From the NCBI GenBank assembly GCA_033675265.1, contig JAUJYZ010000392.1, positions 124,001-188,000 on the forward strand: 64,000 bases of DNA, given 5' to 3'. The notes below the pieces were generated by a model, which ran no database searches, was not told the DNA's origin, and was given only the letters and a program-made list of their open reading frames with translations. Of the stretch, positions 1 through 11,574 are shown in pieces. Source of the DNA: Actinostola sp. cb2023 (lineage: Eukaryota; Cnidaria; Anthozoa; Actiniaria; Actinostolidae). Within the stretch, counting starts at the first letter, position 1, and every line of letters begins with the position of its first letter. A program made the position numbers and the translations under genes.

Positions 1-361
1 TCGAACAGTTGCTGTTCAACTTGCTCCTCTGCTTCATTCTGGAGAGCCTTCTTTTCAGTAATCTTTTGTCTGAGTGGTGTTGGCATGGTCGAGCTGGGGT
101 CTCTTGGTAAAAGGTCAAGAAGACTTTCATTGGCTCCAAGATGTTCTTGGTGTCGCTTGTATTCTATTCTTCGAGATTTGGCAATATGACGTCGGACCTC
201 GTTTTGACAGGCCTTGATTTGTGCAATCAATCCAATCATTATTGCTTTACCCAGATTCCAACCACATGACACTCCAGCTCTCTTGAATAATGGAGTGTTG
301 TCGTCGTCCAAACCTTTATGGTCATTAATTTCTTGGTTTTCTTCTTGGCTACTGGATCTGT
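1..361 (-). CDS. Partial coding-like exon, unidentified, running off the window
   Basis: Read on the minus strand, one frame stays open from about position 354 to the window edge, about 118 codons. It encodes an acidic start (DDDN), a middle containing KRAGVSCGWNLGKAIMIGLI and a charged helical end containing LLDLLPRDPSS. It begins after a possible splice acceptor (TAG near 355). A second open stretch with coding-like composition lies just upstream on the same strand (about 575-412), and a third at about 905-765 (contains IVESIEQAI). I do not recognise the family. Its position behind a tyrosine recombinase tail suggests a mobile-element protein, but it could be a host exon. The frame choice rests on openness and composition only. 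Confidence 0.35.
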
Positions 362-634
362 ACTACCTTCTAAAAATATTAAAAAGAATAAGAAGAATAA
401 ATTGAATTCTATTGCACCCTTTCTGAGGAACAATAATCAAAAGCGCCTTCCAATACTTCCAATATACCTTTGAAGTCATGTGTTTGTATTGCCACGTTAT
501 CCTTGAATAATCCCTTGTCAAAGCAGTCTTTCTCCTCCAGTATCTGATGTAGCACCACACATTTACGCTGCCCAAACGATGAAGTTCATTGGGTGATTTT
601 GAGTACATATTGTGGTTGTCCATTGCCGCATTGT

Positions 635-748
635 CTAACTTTGGCAATATACTTGTATACTTGTTTCGTTTCTGTGACCAGATACTTGCATAATTTGATG
701 AATTGGAATTCCACCCCTGTCAAGCAAGGTTATTGTTTTCCTTATAGT
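635..748 (-). pseudogene. Tyrosine recombinase C-terminal remnant
   Basis: The minus-strand frame encodes RKTITLLDRGGIPIHQIMQ followed by VSGHRNETSIQVY and then a stop. This is the order seen at the C-terminus of tyrosine recombinases: RKT stands where the second catalytic arginine sits, GHRN is the conserved GH(K/R) block, and the final Y is in the place of the nucleophile. Only about 37 codons remain and the upstream part shifts frame, so this is a fragment. Animal proteins of this kind (DUF3504-like or Crypton-type recombinases) end in the same way. A related N-terminal piece occurs at 31,618-31,940. The motif match is good but short. Confidence 0.55.
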
Positions 749-906
749 AGTTGGTTCCCACTTCCTTTTCAAAAACTTTCCTTAATATTATTGTTGATAG
801 ATTTTGAGCAGTATCGCAACATACACACTCCAACTTTTGTTCTCGAATGGCTTGCTCAATACTTTCCACAATTGCATTCCAAATTTCCTACTCACTGATG
901 ATGAAT

Positions 907-3755
907 TGAGTAATCTAATTAGTATTCTATTTACACTGGTCTTACCTGTACTCCTTTGAGGTATGGAAGTATGTCGGCCACTTTCGGAAGGGGACTGAAA
1001 GTGACCACAAGGGATCGGAGCACAGATAATGTGATGTAAAGGAGAACAGCTGAGACATACACCACATGCATAATGGCTGACATTTGGCTTAGGCACAGCA
1101 CTGGTGATGAGAAATGAGCAAAAACATGACAGCGAGGCTGTGAAGGCCTCGATTTATGCATATCATTTCCACTTCATAGAGGACAATAGTCTGTAATGGT
1201 CGCGATATCGTCTTTATTTCATTCGAAGTTCAGATTATTTTAAGTAATTTAGTATTACATCTCATTTATGCATTCACAACATGGCTGTTGAACAAATAAA
1301 CCAGTAGTAGTAGTATCAACCAGTAGTATCGCAGATAACCAAGAACGAATCAATGCGGTCTGGTCGGCTCACACTGAAAAAGTAACCAACTGGTTGATGT
1401 AAAATAACTAAATAACTAACAATATTTTTTTTGTGAACTCAAAGTGGTTCAGCAAGAAAGATGCCTTCGAGTGCTGCAACATGCTACTCTCAACCCTTAA
1501 GTACTCTACACTAAAACATTCCCACGGAATGCGTAGAGCACAAACTATTTAATGCTTCGTACTCTTCTAATAGACTGTGTACATCGTGTAATTCTACACA
1601 ATACATGAATCATTTTCGTGATTCATAAACGGCCGTCGTAATATCGGTTATAATATCGGATATGCCATATCTTATAACTACCGCCATGCTTCGATCTTTA
1701 ATAATAATAATAATCTTTAATGAGAATGCCTAGATCACTATAGAGTGCTTTTCACTAAGGTCCTAAAAGAAAATGACAACTGAAAATGAAATAAATAATT
1801 ACAATAAGACTTTCTTGTTTTCGTTATAGTAGCACGCTGGATCAATGGTCCTCAAATATCCATCAATTAGCTGTGATTCCTTTGATTAACATTGCACTTA
1901 GGGACGAAGCTGTTGACTTTCGTATGTGAAGAATTGCCCACAGCTAATACCATAAGCCTTCTAAGCGGGTATGTCAGTTGGTTCAAAACAAAAGCTGTTG
2001 AGAAGACTAATGCCTGGTATCTTGTTCTCCTTGACAATGTCTCTAGAAGCGTCCATCTCTACTGCTCTGCATCCTTTAATACCTCCGTGAGACTCGATAG
2101 CTTACTCATCTCTTTATGTGTGATTTAATTGGTTCAATCTTGCCAATCGATTGAAAGCTGTTTACATTGTTTTGGACAAATCGTCATTGTCAGCGTATCC
2201 TCCTTTTTAACATTAAATAATCCAGCATGATTAAGAGTGAGTTCCATCTTGGTGATCTTAGTTTCTACTTGTCTATTCCAAAGGTAACAAGTTGAGAACC
2301 CATGTCTTGCGTGCAATAAATTAGGGGAACAATTTCAGACCCTACTCCAACAGGACTGCACTGCAAACTTTCATATGAAAACAAATGATCGATCCATAGT
2401 GAAACACAAGAGTTGCTCATACACACACAGGTGATTGTAATATTGATAGCAACTATGATTGTGCAACACAATTATTTATTTTGTAGCAATTCGTGTGACA
2501 ACAGTGATGTTCGTCTGTAGGATTGTATAATCTTGAAATTAAAACACTACTAACTATTAATTGTCCTGAATTATTCTGCGATAAATGAAATACAAAACTT
2601 TGATTCCATTTTAATGATCATGAAGCAGATTTATTTCACGGCAATGGTGTAAGAAATGTCGATATTATTGCATAGTCATTGCGTGGCCATTCTCAATGAA
2701 GTAATTCGTATTCATTCTAAATCATGATTTGCGTTCAAACTCTCAAATGTTTATTAAAGTCTTTTAACTTAATATTTAATGATATATTTCCATTTGTTTT
2801 TAGGGGATTGTAATATGTTATACATAGAGAGAGCTTGAAACGCCTTGATTTCCCGGGAAATCGTGATCAAAACACTTCTGTCACACAATATACTGATATC
2901 GACTGTTTCTCGACTTAATTAGTATTATTATCAGTATGACGTCATGAACCTCACACAAATATCTACATGTTTATCATCAGCTTTATCATCAGCTTTTTAA
3001 ATCCAGTTTGTGTATTGACACAACATCTAGTCAAGCAGATTTCTTAAAAGGACAATCATCAGAAGAGTCTTGATGTTTGGCAATGATGTGTTTCTTTGAC
3101 CAGCATGTTGGAGCCATTTCCGCTCGTTGCGAATGAGCCCATAGCGTTCCCTGCTGCTTTTACATTAGCTTGTTTAAAACTCCTTACAGAAAAAGTTACC
3201 ATGTGGCGACGTGTTTGATGTAAAACCACTTCTTTCCATGTTGACCGACTTGTGTAACATTCGGTGTCCTAAATGGGTGAAATGATCTTTACGCTCGGCC
3301 ATGCTCAATCTCGAATAACACACCCAGGAAATTGTGTCGCCAGAAATTGTGAAATTGCGTCGCCAGTACATCAAGATATTCAAGTGCTCTAAATGCGCAT
3401 CTTTTTCACCCTGTGGTGTATCCAGCAACAAACTTTGCAACAGTTAGGTCATCGTACTGGATGTTTGTACTGACGTGCGACAAACTAAATTCGCTGTGCG
3501 GCCACCACTGAGGAAACAAAACTTAGTTTGGAAAGTTTCCCGGAACGCAGCTTACCTTTAGTGCAATCTTTCGCCTTCTTTTAGTCCAGAAGAACAAACT
3601 GTACAAGGGTCTTGTCCATTATAGATGCAATCATCTGATCTGACTGGCCATGCTGTACATCAGACCGCATGACCACCACTGGAGAACGTGAAGTCAATAA
3701 ACTGGAATTTATCTTGGTAGTTCGGAGCCGCTTATTCTCTCACAGCATGAAATAT
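907..3755. other. Stretch without a recognisable gene
   Basis: No coding family was recognised here. Small features: an ATA/AAT triplet run near 1703-1716, a minus-strand open stretch around 1905-2090 encoding about 60 residues (contains RYQALVFSTAFVLNQL) with one stop upstream, and another minus-strand frame at 3440-3174. These look like decayed mobile-element fragments, but I cannot assign them. Confidence 0.4.
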
Positions 3756-3899
3756 CAGATTTAATCAAGTTTAAAGACACCTTAAAGGTGACTTAATCCA
3801 AGGATTTAAGCTCCTTTACGCCACCTTTGCTTTTCGTAAAGTTGAACTTTAAGTGAACTTTACGCATTGACTTAAACCTCCCTTAAGGTGGTTCCCGCA
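3756..3899. repeat. TTAAAG/CTTTAAG-rich repeat, copy 1
   Basis: A 140-bp stretch in which short words such as CTTAAAGGTGAC, GAACTTTAAGTGAACTTTA and CCTTAAGGTGG recur in both orientations. The same vocabulary appears at 16,832-17,070. It is probably the end of a decayed DNA transposon or MITE with subterminal repeats. No clean termini were found. Confidence 0.5.
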
Positions 3900-4476
3900 T
3901 AATGAATGACCGGTTTGCCGTATTTTTTAACTCGCTCGCTCCGCGTCAATACTGCTTGGATTTTTTTGTGCTTAACACAAATACTAATTCAACTATTCTG
4001 CTTTTGGACGGTGTATTCAAAATTATCATTGTAAGCCGCATTTGTGAATGCGAGCTGATATTCAAACGACACTATTTTCACTAAAACCGCTGGCAAGCGT
4101 TATTCCCTCGTACGATTTTTTTTAAACTTCGTCAACAGCCTTTTGATTTTGAGGTCTCTAGTAATGTTCTGACGAAGTAAGAAGGAAATTGATCGAGCCA
4201 AAGTTTGTGAATGAAATCATTTATATATATAGAGAGAGAGATCATTATATAATTATCTACCATAAAGCACCGTGAACCACTCCATTTTTTAATGACTGAA
4301 ATATTTTATTGTATTCAAAGTAACAAAGCGATATATATTTCCATCTTCATCTTCCGATAAGTCACTCATCCGAGCTAGTGTTTTCGGGGATGAGGACCTT
4401 TCAGTGACGTGTAACACTCTGAATGATTTCTAAAACAAAATCAGAAATACATATGATTATTTATGAATAAATGTTA

Positions 4477-5674
4477 TCAAGTATGGAATAGGCTCGCTGT
4501 GGAAGCGTCACTTGAGAGCACATGGCATTGTGTTGACATTTCGCACCTTTTAGCAACGAAGGTTACCATGAAGGTATATCGCCAAAAATACGATTCAAAG
4601 CATAACCTTCTGTCAGTTTTCTTAGATGTCTCATAATCAACTCGATATTTGATGTGACTTTCCGTTGTAGTATCCTCATCAGCAGTGTACGTTGAGTATT
4701 TCAGACCACAACTTGGGGCATCGTTGAAGCATTCAACGGCAATTTCTGGTTCCATGGATTTTGAAGATCCAGAGTGATTTTTTTCGGCAATTATGTGAGA
4801 TGCTGCTCTGTTCAACTGTTTTCATGGATTCACATCTGCGACATTGTGTGGATTTAACTCGGTAGTCGAGAACTTTTCCTGTTGAGTCTCCGATTATCGT
4901 ACCAAATCCACTGACTGAATTTCGAGCTCTACCACGTTTTTGTCACGCCCCATCATATGAAACTGACACCAAAACAACTCCTTCATGATTGACATTACTG
5001 TTGCGAGTTTTCTCCTCTTCTTTGAACTTGTTACAACTTTCCTGACACACGGATTCTATGGCTAGCCCGACATCTCTTTCGTGCTTCTTAAAAGTGTTTT
5101 TTGATAGGAATCCAAGACCAAGAAGTGATAGCGTTCCATTTAGATGTGTAAGGCCTTGGCCGGTATGCATTGTTGCTAAAGCTGCACGTGAGTTCAAAGA
5201 AACAGCTTTTGGTCCACGAGTTCCAGTTTTGTGTGATTTATAGGGTCTAAGTTTGCAGGTTTTCTTACAATTAGTGCACTCAATCTCTAAGGTAACACCC
5301 AGACCAACGAGAGCAGGTGCACTTGAAATGTCGCACAATGATAGAGGACCTTTATGACAGTGACAGCACAGGCGCAATCCTTCAACTAATAATTTCAGAT
5401 TGATGATGACGTTTCTGTCTAGAATTTTTTCTTTGCTGACCGCAATACTGAAGGACAACACTGTGTTGGAGGACACTCGTTCAACCTTTTCCAGACTAGC
5501 CAACGCTTTTGTCGAAATGCTCGTAGTTTCTCTCTTCTGAATCTAAGGAGCTCAACGTCTTGTCGGCTGAATCTTTCGAATTTCATTTTGCTTACCAGAA
5601 CAGTTTTCCTTTGCACACTGTGCTTTTTTCATGAGAATCTGTCTTTGCTTCAACCGTTTGCTCACTGCAGGCAT
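4477..5674 (-). pseudogene. Degenerate Mutator-like transposase
   Basis: The longest open piece (5503-4943) carries paired CxxC motifs (CCHCHKGPLSL, CTNCKKTC), an NSRAALATMHTGQG block and, at its end, SVSYDGA, where the first catalytic aspartate of this family stands. After an in-frame TGA (probably a lost Trp) the frame continues QKRGRA...GKVLDYRVKS. A frameshift leads into SGSSKSMEPEIAVECF and YTADEDTTTESH, the block holding the second acidic residue. The likely start is the ATG at 5674 (MPAVSKRLKQR). This order is characteristic of animal 'Mutator-like transposase domain' proteins. At least one nonsense change and one or two frameshifts make it inactive, and the C-terminal third with the expected glutamate is missing. 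Ends and target duplications were not found. Confidence 0.8.
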
Positions 5675-6343
5675 TTTGAAACAGAGCAAAGAAAAAAAGG
5701 AAGATTTTGGCGTATTTTAAAAGTCATTTTATAAAACCACTATATACAATACTGAGCAATGTCTTTCGACACGCAAATTCCAAGAAGAATCATATTTTTG
5801 CGAATTATTCAAAATCAAACATACATAATTTCTTGATTCCATGATATGTGTTTTGTTAGATTCCATATTTTTGCAAAATGCTATTGGATTTTCTGGATCT
5901 CATCAAAAGCGCTCAGTATTTGAGTTAAAGTGATTTCAATGTTTATTGTTTATCGTTACCATGTCAACGCGTACCCCAATAAAACATACATGATACCAAA
6001 CTTCAGACTATGGGTGATACTTGATGTAAACCTCAGTTCGATCGAGTAAGAAAAAGTTAGTGTAAAGGCCGTTCGAAAAATCTCGGTATGGCAGTTCCAA
6101 AACAAGAGGCAAACACCTTAATCTCTTTAAACCTACTTCTTTAAACACCTTTCTTTGTATCAAATAAGCACAAAGGGCAAATACACACTGATTTCTATTC
6201 TCCCTACTGGTGTTGTCCATCTGCACATACACAATATCGGCTAGTCGATCTCTGTGCATCCAGAAAACCTATCAGTAGTAAATGTAAAACGATAACCGGA
6301 TTTAAAACAAAAAGTGGAACCATTTACTTCGACACTTATTCAA

Positions 6344-6671
6344 TAGGCCGCTTGCACTAAGAAGTCACGTGATCCCAACCCCCTTAAATCGAAGAGCAGT
6401 GTCAAAATGAACTAACTGATGCATTGCATGGCACGGCTCTTGCCATCCAATGCATTTTCCATTACTGACTCCAAACAAAATCTTAGAAAACGATCGATTT
6501 TATTTTTAATGCCATTTTTTCTGTGTCAAACGACGTGTCAAACATTAGGCGCTGAAACTTCGCCCTTTTACTAATTTCGAGCTGCTCTTTTCATTTCTGG
6601 AGTTCGTTTCGACACTGCTGTTCGATTTAGGGGAGTTAGGGTCACGTGACCTCTTAGTGCAAGTCGCCTAT
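6344..6671. mobile_element. MITE with about 30-bp terminal inverted repeats
   Basis: The left end (GGCCGCTTGCACTAAGAAGT, then CACGTGATCC) and the reverse complement of the right end (GGCGACTTGCACTAAGAGGT, then CACGTGACCC) form an imperfect inverted repeat. Both ends are bordered by TA, compatible with a TA target duplication. There is no coding capacity. The superfamily is not certain. Confidence 0.7.
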
Positions 6672-6729
6672 TACACAAATAAGATCCAACACGATCCTAC
6701 AAAATCTCCCTGGGAGGTAGACCTCCCTA

Positions 6730-6798
6730 GTCTCCTACGCAGCCGTTCTTAGTGTCGGGATCCCGACACACACTAAGAACGGCGCATGCGTAGGAGAC
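6730..6798. repeat. Short near-perfect hairpin
   Basis: GTCTCCTACGCAGCCGTTCT at the left is mirrored at the right around a CGGGATCCCG centre. It could be head-to-head termini of a DNA transposon or the end of the adjacent transposase remnant. Confidence 0.65.
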
Positions 6799-8990
6799 AA
6801 GGACCTGCCTGAATATACAAATTTGACATGGAACCGAACTTGATTGTCATATATACCTGAAGTAGTGTATTGGCAGTTAAATTTGAATCATGTGCATGCT
6901 GTTTGTAGTCCAGGAAACACAGTGGGTTGCGGCCATGGGCCATTACTCCAACAACATGTACTTTCAATCTCCAAGCTGTATTTAGCATGCTGTAACGGAG
7001 GGGGGAGAATGGAAGCTCAGTTTTGTTCTGATCCATTCCATCTATGGCTATGGAAAAGCACTTGTTTGGCTGTCGATGCCCCAAAATGCTTCGTTTCTGT
7101 AAGTACATCAACATTTAATTGTCAATACGCATATCTGATAAATAAATGCGAGAAAAACGGACGATTCCGAATCAAATAATTTCGCCATAAAACAAAACCC
7201 GATTTCGACCAGGTCTTATTTTCAACACCTATGGAATGAAATTATTAATTACGAAGGCAAGGTTTACTTTTTAGGTTTTATGCGAATTGTGCATGTTACC
7301 TTACAAATTCGTAATGATTGCGTCTTGAGCTGTAAAGTACTTTTTGCTCTTCGGGGTCAACTTTCTCCTGCAATGTGCTTTGAATATGCTGCAGGTATCA
7401 CACTTGCCGAATCGGTTTTCCTTAAGAATAACAAGGGAATAGAATCGAGTCAGTAGTCAAGACCTAGTTACTTAAATCCTGCTAAAAGAGAACTTACCTT
7501 TGGAATTTTTACATTAGGAAAGTGTTTTTTCCATAGATTGTTAAATGTTCCCTTTGAACAGCAAGGTTGTCCTTGAGACTCCAAACTTATTTTCATTTCA
7601 TCATAAATCTCATGCTTCCTTATGTTTGATGGTAAATGCATAAGATTTCCTGTGGGCAAATAGTCGCATATCTTTTGAAAATACGTCTTCATGTAATGAA
7701 GTGCCACTTCGCTGGCGCCCATGGCAGCCTCGAACATCTGGTTCTTGCGTGCACTCCACTACGTCTATTGGAAAGATGATTAGAAAACATGACACGTTAA
7801 TAAAGTTATTATTATTATTATTGGTAATCAGACATTCTTTCTTGATTTGAAAAAAATTTCGCCTCGTTATGCCAAGAACATTTCACCAACAGGTCAAACA
7901 AACACTAATGCCACAGATAGAAAAAACAAAAGTGTCCTCTTCTTCCTGTGGACGATTGTAATTCAACCAGTCAATAATATACTGCCTTTGTTTATCGTTG
8001 CTTCCAAAGTTCCTGATGAATGTTTGACGCGTTTCTTTTACTTGGTTCACAGTAAACTTATTAATGCATGAAGACTTACAACAATACTTTTTCATTGTTT
8101 CCTCTGGACTAACGATAGTTGATCTTCTTTTACCTACAAATATAATCGATAATGTCATTACAATTTAACCACTAGTATTGCTACCACTGAAACATCCGGC
8201 CGGGTTGGTTGGGGTAAAAAAATAAATCTGCTTAGCGTATCGGCCCGCGTATGTACTTCTAGTACTGTATTAGCGATTTCCAAAGGAAGAGCATTCACTT
8301 ATTCCTGAAATTGGGTCTATATTTCAGTGACAAATCCTTGGAAAGGGTAATTTTCCAATTTGTAATCCTTAAATAGGGTCAGGTAGTGCGTCACATTAGG
8401 ACTTTCTAATTGTGCTGATTAGGTCACCCTTATTATTTCTAGCTAGCTAAAATTGGTTAGTTAGCTAAGTACGATAGCGTTTGTTTATTTTTGCTAGCCG
8501 AATAGTGATAATCGGGCATTTGAACCGGCTGTAATGCAGGCTAGAAAATGTGAACATGCATAAAAGTTTAACTAACTTATTAAAATGATGATCGATGAAC
8601 ACTTAGTTAGCTGTAGTCTGAATGAATAAAACTTAGAAGTTTAACTGACAACTGACAAATGACCAAATATTTGACTGACAACTGACATATAAACCCAACA
8701 TTGAACATTCAGAGTCTTCGCTGTTTAGGATATGGTCTGCATCCTCGACAATTTCGAAGTTTTCCGTTTCTTCTTCTTCTACAATTTGCGCGGGAATTTC
8801 AAAAGATAACTGACAATCACACGGGCGATACTAGTACTTCGAAAGACGACGAGTCTGACCGCTTTCTTTGCAAAGGCAATGGTGTTGGGGTAAACGATTC
8901 GATTTCCTCTGCAGTTCGGTTGAACTTACGAAGATCGCGTACTGTAAAACCCTGAAATGACTCCTCCTCGCTACCATCGCTATCCTCCAT
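6773..8990 (-). pseudogene. Split transposase-like gene (DUF7869-like type), probably dead
   Basis: Four minus-strand pieces appear to belong together. First, 8990-8680 is an acidic N-terminus (MEDSDGSEEESFQGFTVRD, then a Glu-rich run). Second, 8158-7883 encodes CCKSSCINKFT and a block ending ICGISVCLTCW. Third, 7737-7468 encodes HLPSNIRKHEIYDEM and LWKKHFPNVKIPKVS. Fourth, 7114-6773 encodes IAIDGMDQNKTELPF and later HAHDSNLTANTL. The IDGMDQ block with a downstream conserved acidic region is what I know from a large cnidarian transposon family (DUF7869-type catalytic domain), where it holds the first catalytic aspartate. The expected C-terminal part is absent, since the last piece runs into the hairpin at 6730-6798. 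Splice joins were not all verified and the family name is from memory. Confidence 0.6.
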
Positions 8991-9430
8991 GATCGCTGCC
9001 GTTTGAAGAACTACGGTGCAATCCAATCACATTTCAGATGCATGCCAGTTAGATATTTGGTCGATACCTCATTATGTCATTGACCTATGACCTTTCTGGC
9101 CATTACTTCACATGACAGTTTACTCTATCTGTGGCTGAATCCAATCATATCCAATCAAATCTAAAGTTTTACAACGCTTCGAAATCTACATCCAGGGACA
9201 TATTCTTTATTAGTATTATACACAGGTTATAATGTTGTTTTGCAAATTTCTACTATACTATAACCGCCAAGTCAATGTTTCACAGTGCTCATAAAAGCAA
9301 TTCATTCAAAGTGTTCACGTGGTTGAGTGTGAAAGCCTTCGAGCCAGCTATTTGCGCAACTATATCTCAGAGAACCATTTATTTTGTAGACTACATTCAG
9401 TATTAAATCTTCCAAATCTCTGGAATTGCT

Positions 9431-9607
9431 ATGGCACAGAGCTCAAAAACTATTACTGAAAAGGCAGCTTCCGGTACTTGGTTCATAAAGGAAGTTGATG
9501 GGTTCCTTTATGTTAAAGTCAACAATACGAGAGTCAAAACCAAAGTTGGGCACCTAACAGAAGAAATATTGGGGATCTCAGGGCTCCGAAATGGAGACGA
9601 CGTCTTG
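9431..9607 (+). CDS. Candidate first exon, unidentified
   Basis: An ATG opens a 59-codon frame (MAQSSKTITEKAASGTWFIK..., ...GISGLRNGDDVL) that ends exactly at a good splice donor, TTG|GTGAGT. Composition is protein-like rather than AT noise. No family was recognised and no second exon was located downstream. It could be a host exon, an isolated transposon exon or chance. Confidence 0.25.
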
Positions 9608-10124
9608 GTGAGTCATTTATTTATTATTTAATTACATTGTACTACGATACCTTGGTCCCAGAGGCACTGACATACACTCTTTATACCGAATAAATTTAGA
9701 GGCGTGAAGCGGCGTTCGAGCGACGCCTAAAATTCGGTAGAATGGTAGGTTTTGCAGTCGTTACTTATACCGTATTCTACTGGGGAAGTAATCAATGAAA
9801 GCGTCAGTTGAACTAAAAAATGTGAGTACATATCGGAAATGAAAAATATTTGAGATTTAAGCAGAGTCGCACTATAGATCTATTAGATGTCAACGCAAAT
9901 CACAGGTTTCAGTGTAGGTTATCGGTTATCAAACAGAGCATAGTTTTAATTCTACAATGTCCAACAAATTGATTTGATTGTGTGATATTGGCCGCGATCA
10001 AAACTTTAGGATTAATCCTTTTGAGCTAAAGCCATTACAACTATTAAAAGAAACACTGACCGAGCGGACGGAGCAGACGGCCCAACCAACGGAAAAAAAA
10101 CTTAATTATATATATAGTTAATAT

Positions 10125-10416
10125 AAGTACCTACAATCGTTGCCAAAATGTCTTGGCACGCTTGACTATTTTTGGGTAAAAAACATTGATTTTCATTCCT
10201 AACCTTTCAGGGCCACTCCCCCTCCCTCATCCCTCCCCCTGAAGCAATGTTGCAGTAATCTGACAGATTATGACGTCAGACCTCAAAAGAAAACATTTCC
10301 ACCCAACATTGCTGCAGGGGGAGGGGCGGTTGTATGCCAGTAGTCCTGCACACTTCTGAACATACAAGAAAAACGGCAAGTCGTGCCAACCATTTTGGCA
10401 ACGATTGTAGGTACTT
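10125..10416. mobile_element. MITE with long terminal inverted repeats
   Basis: The left AAGTACCTACAATCGTTGCC (then AAAATG) is mirrored at the right end. A second internal inverted pair flanks the centre: AACATTGCTGCAGGGGGAGG is opposed to CCTCCCCCTGAAGCAATGTT. No coding capacity. Confidence 0.75.
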
Positions 10417-11284
10417 TTAGATGGTCGCTTTGCGTGAATTCATCTTTATACAAAAGCATATCAGATTACTACATGTCAGGTATTTAGCGCAGTCCCAGTT
10501 TGTAGCTCGAATGTCAGTCATTTTAGTTCTGTTTCTAACATGAACTCTTGTTGCATGCAGCGCATGATTCATAGTAATATATACAGCGGTCGCGGGGATT
10601 CTTATTTTAAATATATAACTTGCTTACTGTAGTTATTGCCAGTTGTAGATCGGAGTCGCAGAGAGCTTAGCCAATAAACCGGTTTCAGAGTGACAAGTCA
10701 ACACTGCTACGCAAACAAATCCAGTGTTCACAAAAAACACTACCATCATAATAATAAAATATAACTGTTTTAACACTTATATTGTAATTCAAATTACAAT
10801 GCTCGTCATCAGAATTAGGCCATCATTGTCATTGATCAAATAAACTGTTGGCATTGAGTGGACACACCCGAGCCATGTCAAAGCAGTTTTTACAACTCTC
10901 TAACACCTCGATCAGATACCAACGCAGCGCAGTCATCACTTCTAGCTGGTTTTATTTCTAAGTGATCAGTTATTTTATCTTTTGAATTACGTTCAAACCC
11001 TTTATGCACAAATAAACATTTATGATAGATGCAAAGCTAGGCTAAAACTCAGTCCGCGTAGTAAGCTGGTGTTACAAAGTTATTGTTGTTGTTACAGCCT
11101 ATGAATTGGCCTAGGTTTTTTTCTACTCGCTTCCTGGGAGGGGGGTTTGGGGGAGGGGGTCGTCCGGGAGGTGAGTGGTCGCTCTTGAGCATTCTAATGA
11201 ATCAACAGGTTATGTATTTTAGTCATGAATTTGAATGCTGTTATAACCTGTTGATTTTGGTTTCGCCGATTTTGCTGATACTTA
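10417..11284. other. Non-coding stretch
   Basis: No gene was recognised. It contains a G-rich patch near 11,135-11,175 (GGGAGGGGGGTTTGGGGGAG) and a short inverted pair around AACAGGTTATG / TATAACCTGTT (11,204-11,252). Confidence 0.4.
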
Positions 11285-11289
11285 TACCC

Positions 11290-11400
11290 CATTCAAACCA
11301 ACTAAACCTGTTTAGTTAAATCTGGTTTAGTTTAAACTTGTTTAGTTAAACTAGTTTAGTTTGCTTGGACCGTTCAGACCAAATAAACCTTGTTTAGAAC
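11290..11400. repeat. Subterminal GTTTA/TAAAC repeats, left end
   Basis: About ten overlapping words of the type CTGTTTAGTTAAA, GGTTTAGTTTAAAC and ACTAGTTTAGTT occur within 110 bp. The matching right-end cluster lies at 16,390-16,545. Subterminal repeats of this sort commonly act as transposase or partner-protein binding sites; that role here is inferred. Confidence 0.7.
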
Positions 11401-11574
11401 ATAAAATAATAGAATATTTAACCACGTGTCACTTTTAAGTTCTAAAAGATCTACAAAACTCGAACTTGATATCGTGATCGTTAAAATTAAAATTTGCATC
11501 TCTTTGGTGTATTTAAAAACTCCCTCCCCTCCCCCCAGAAACATTGATTGCAACATTTGTAAACGTAAACAAAC

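Noticed and set aside
4215..4250. AT/AG microsatellite near 4,222-4,240 as a promoter
   Set aside because: Short (TA)n(GA)n run with no gene placed to use it.
9431..9631. Confident host gene at 9.4 kb
   Set aside because: Only one candidate exon with a donor; no recognisable domain and no partner exons, so kept only as a low-confidence exon.
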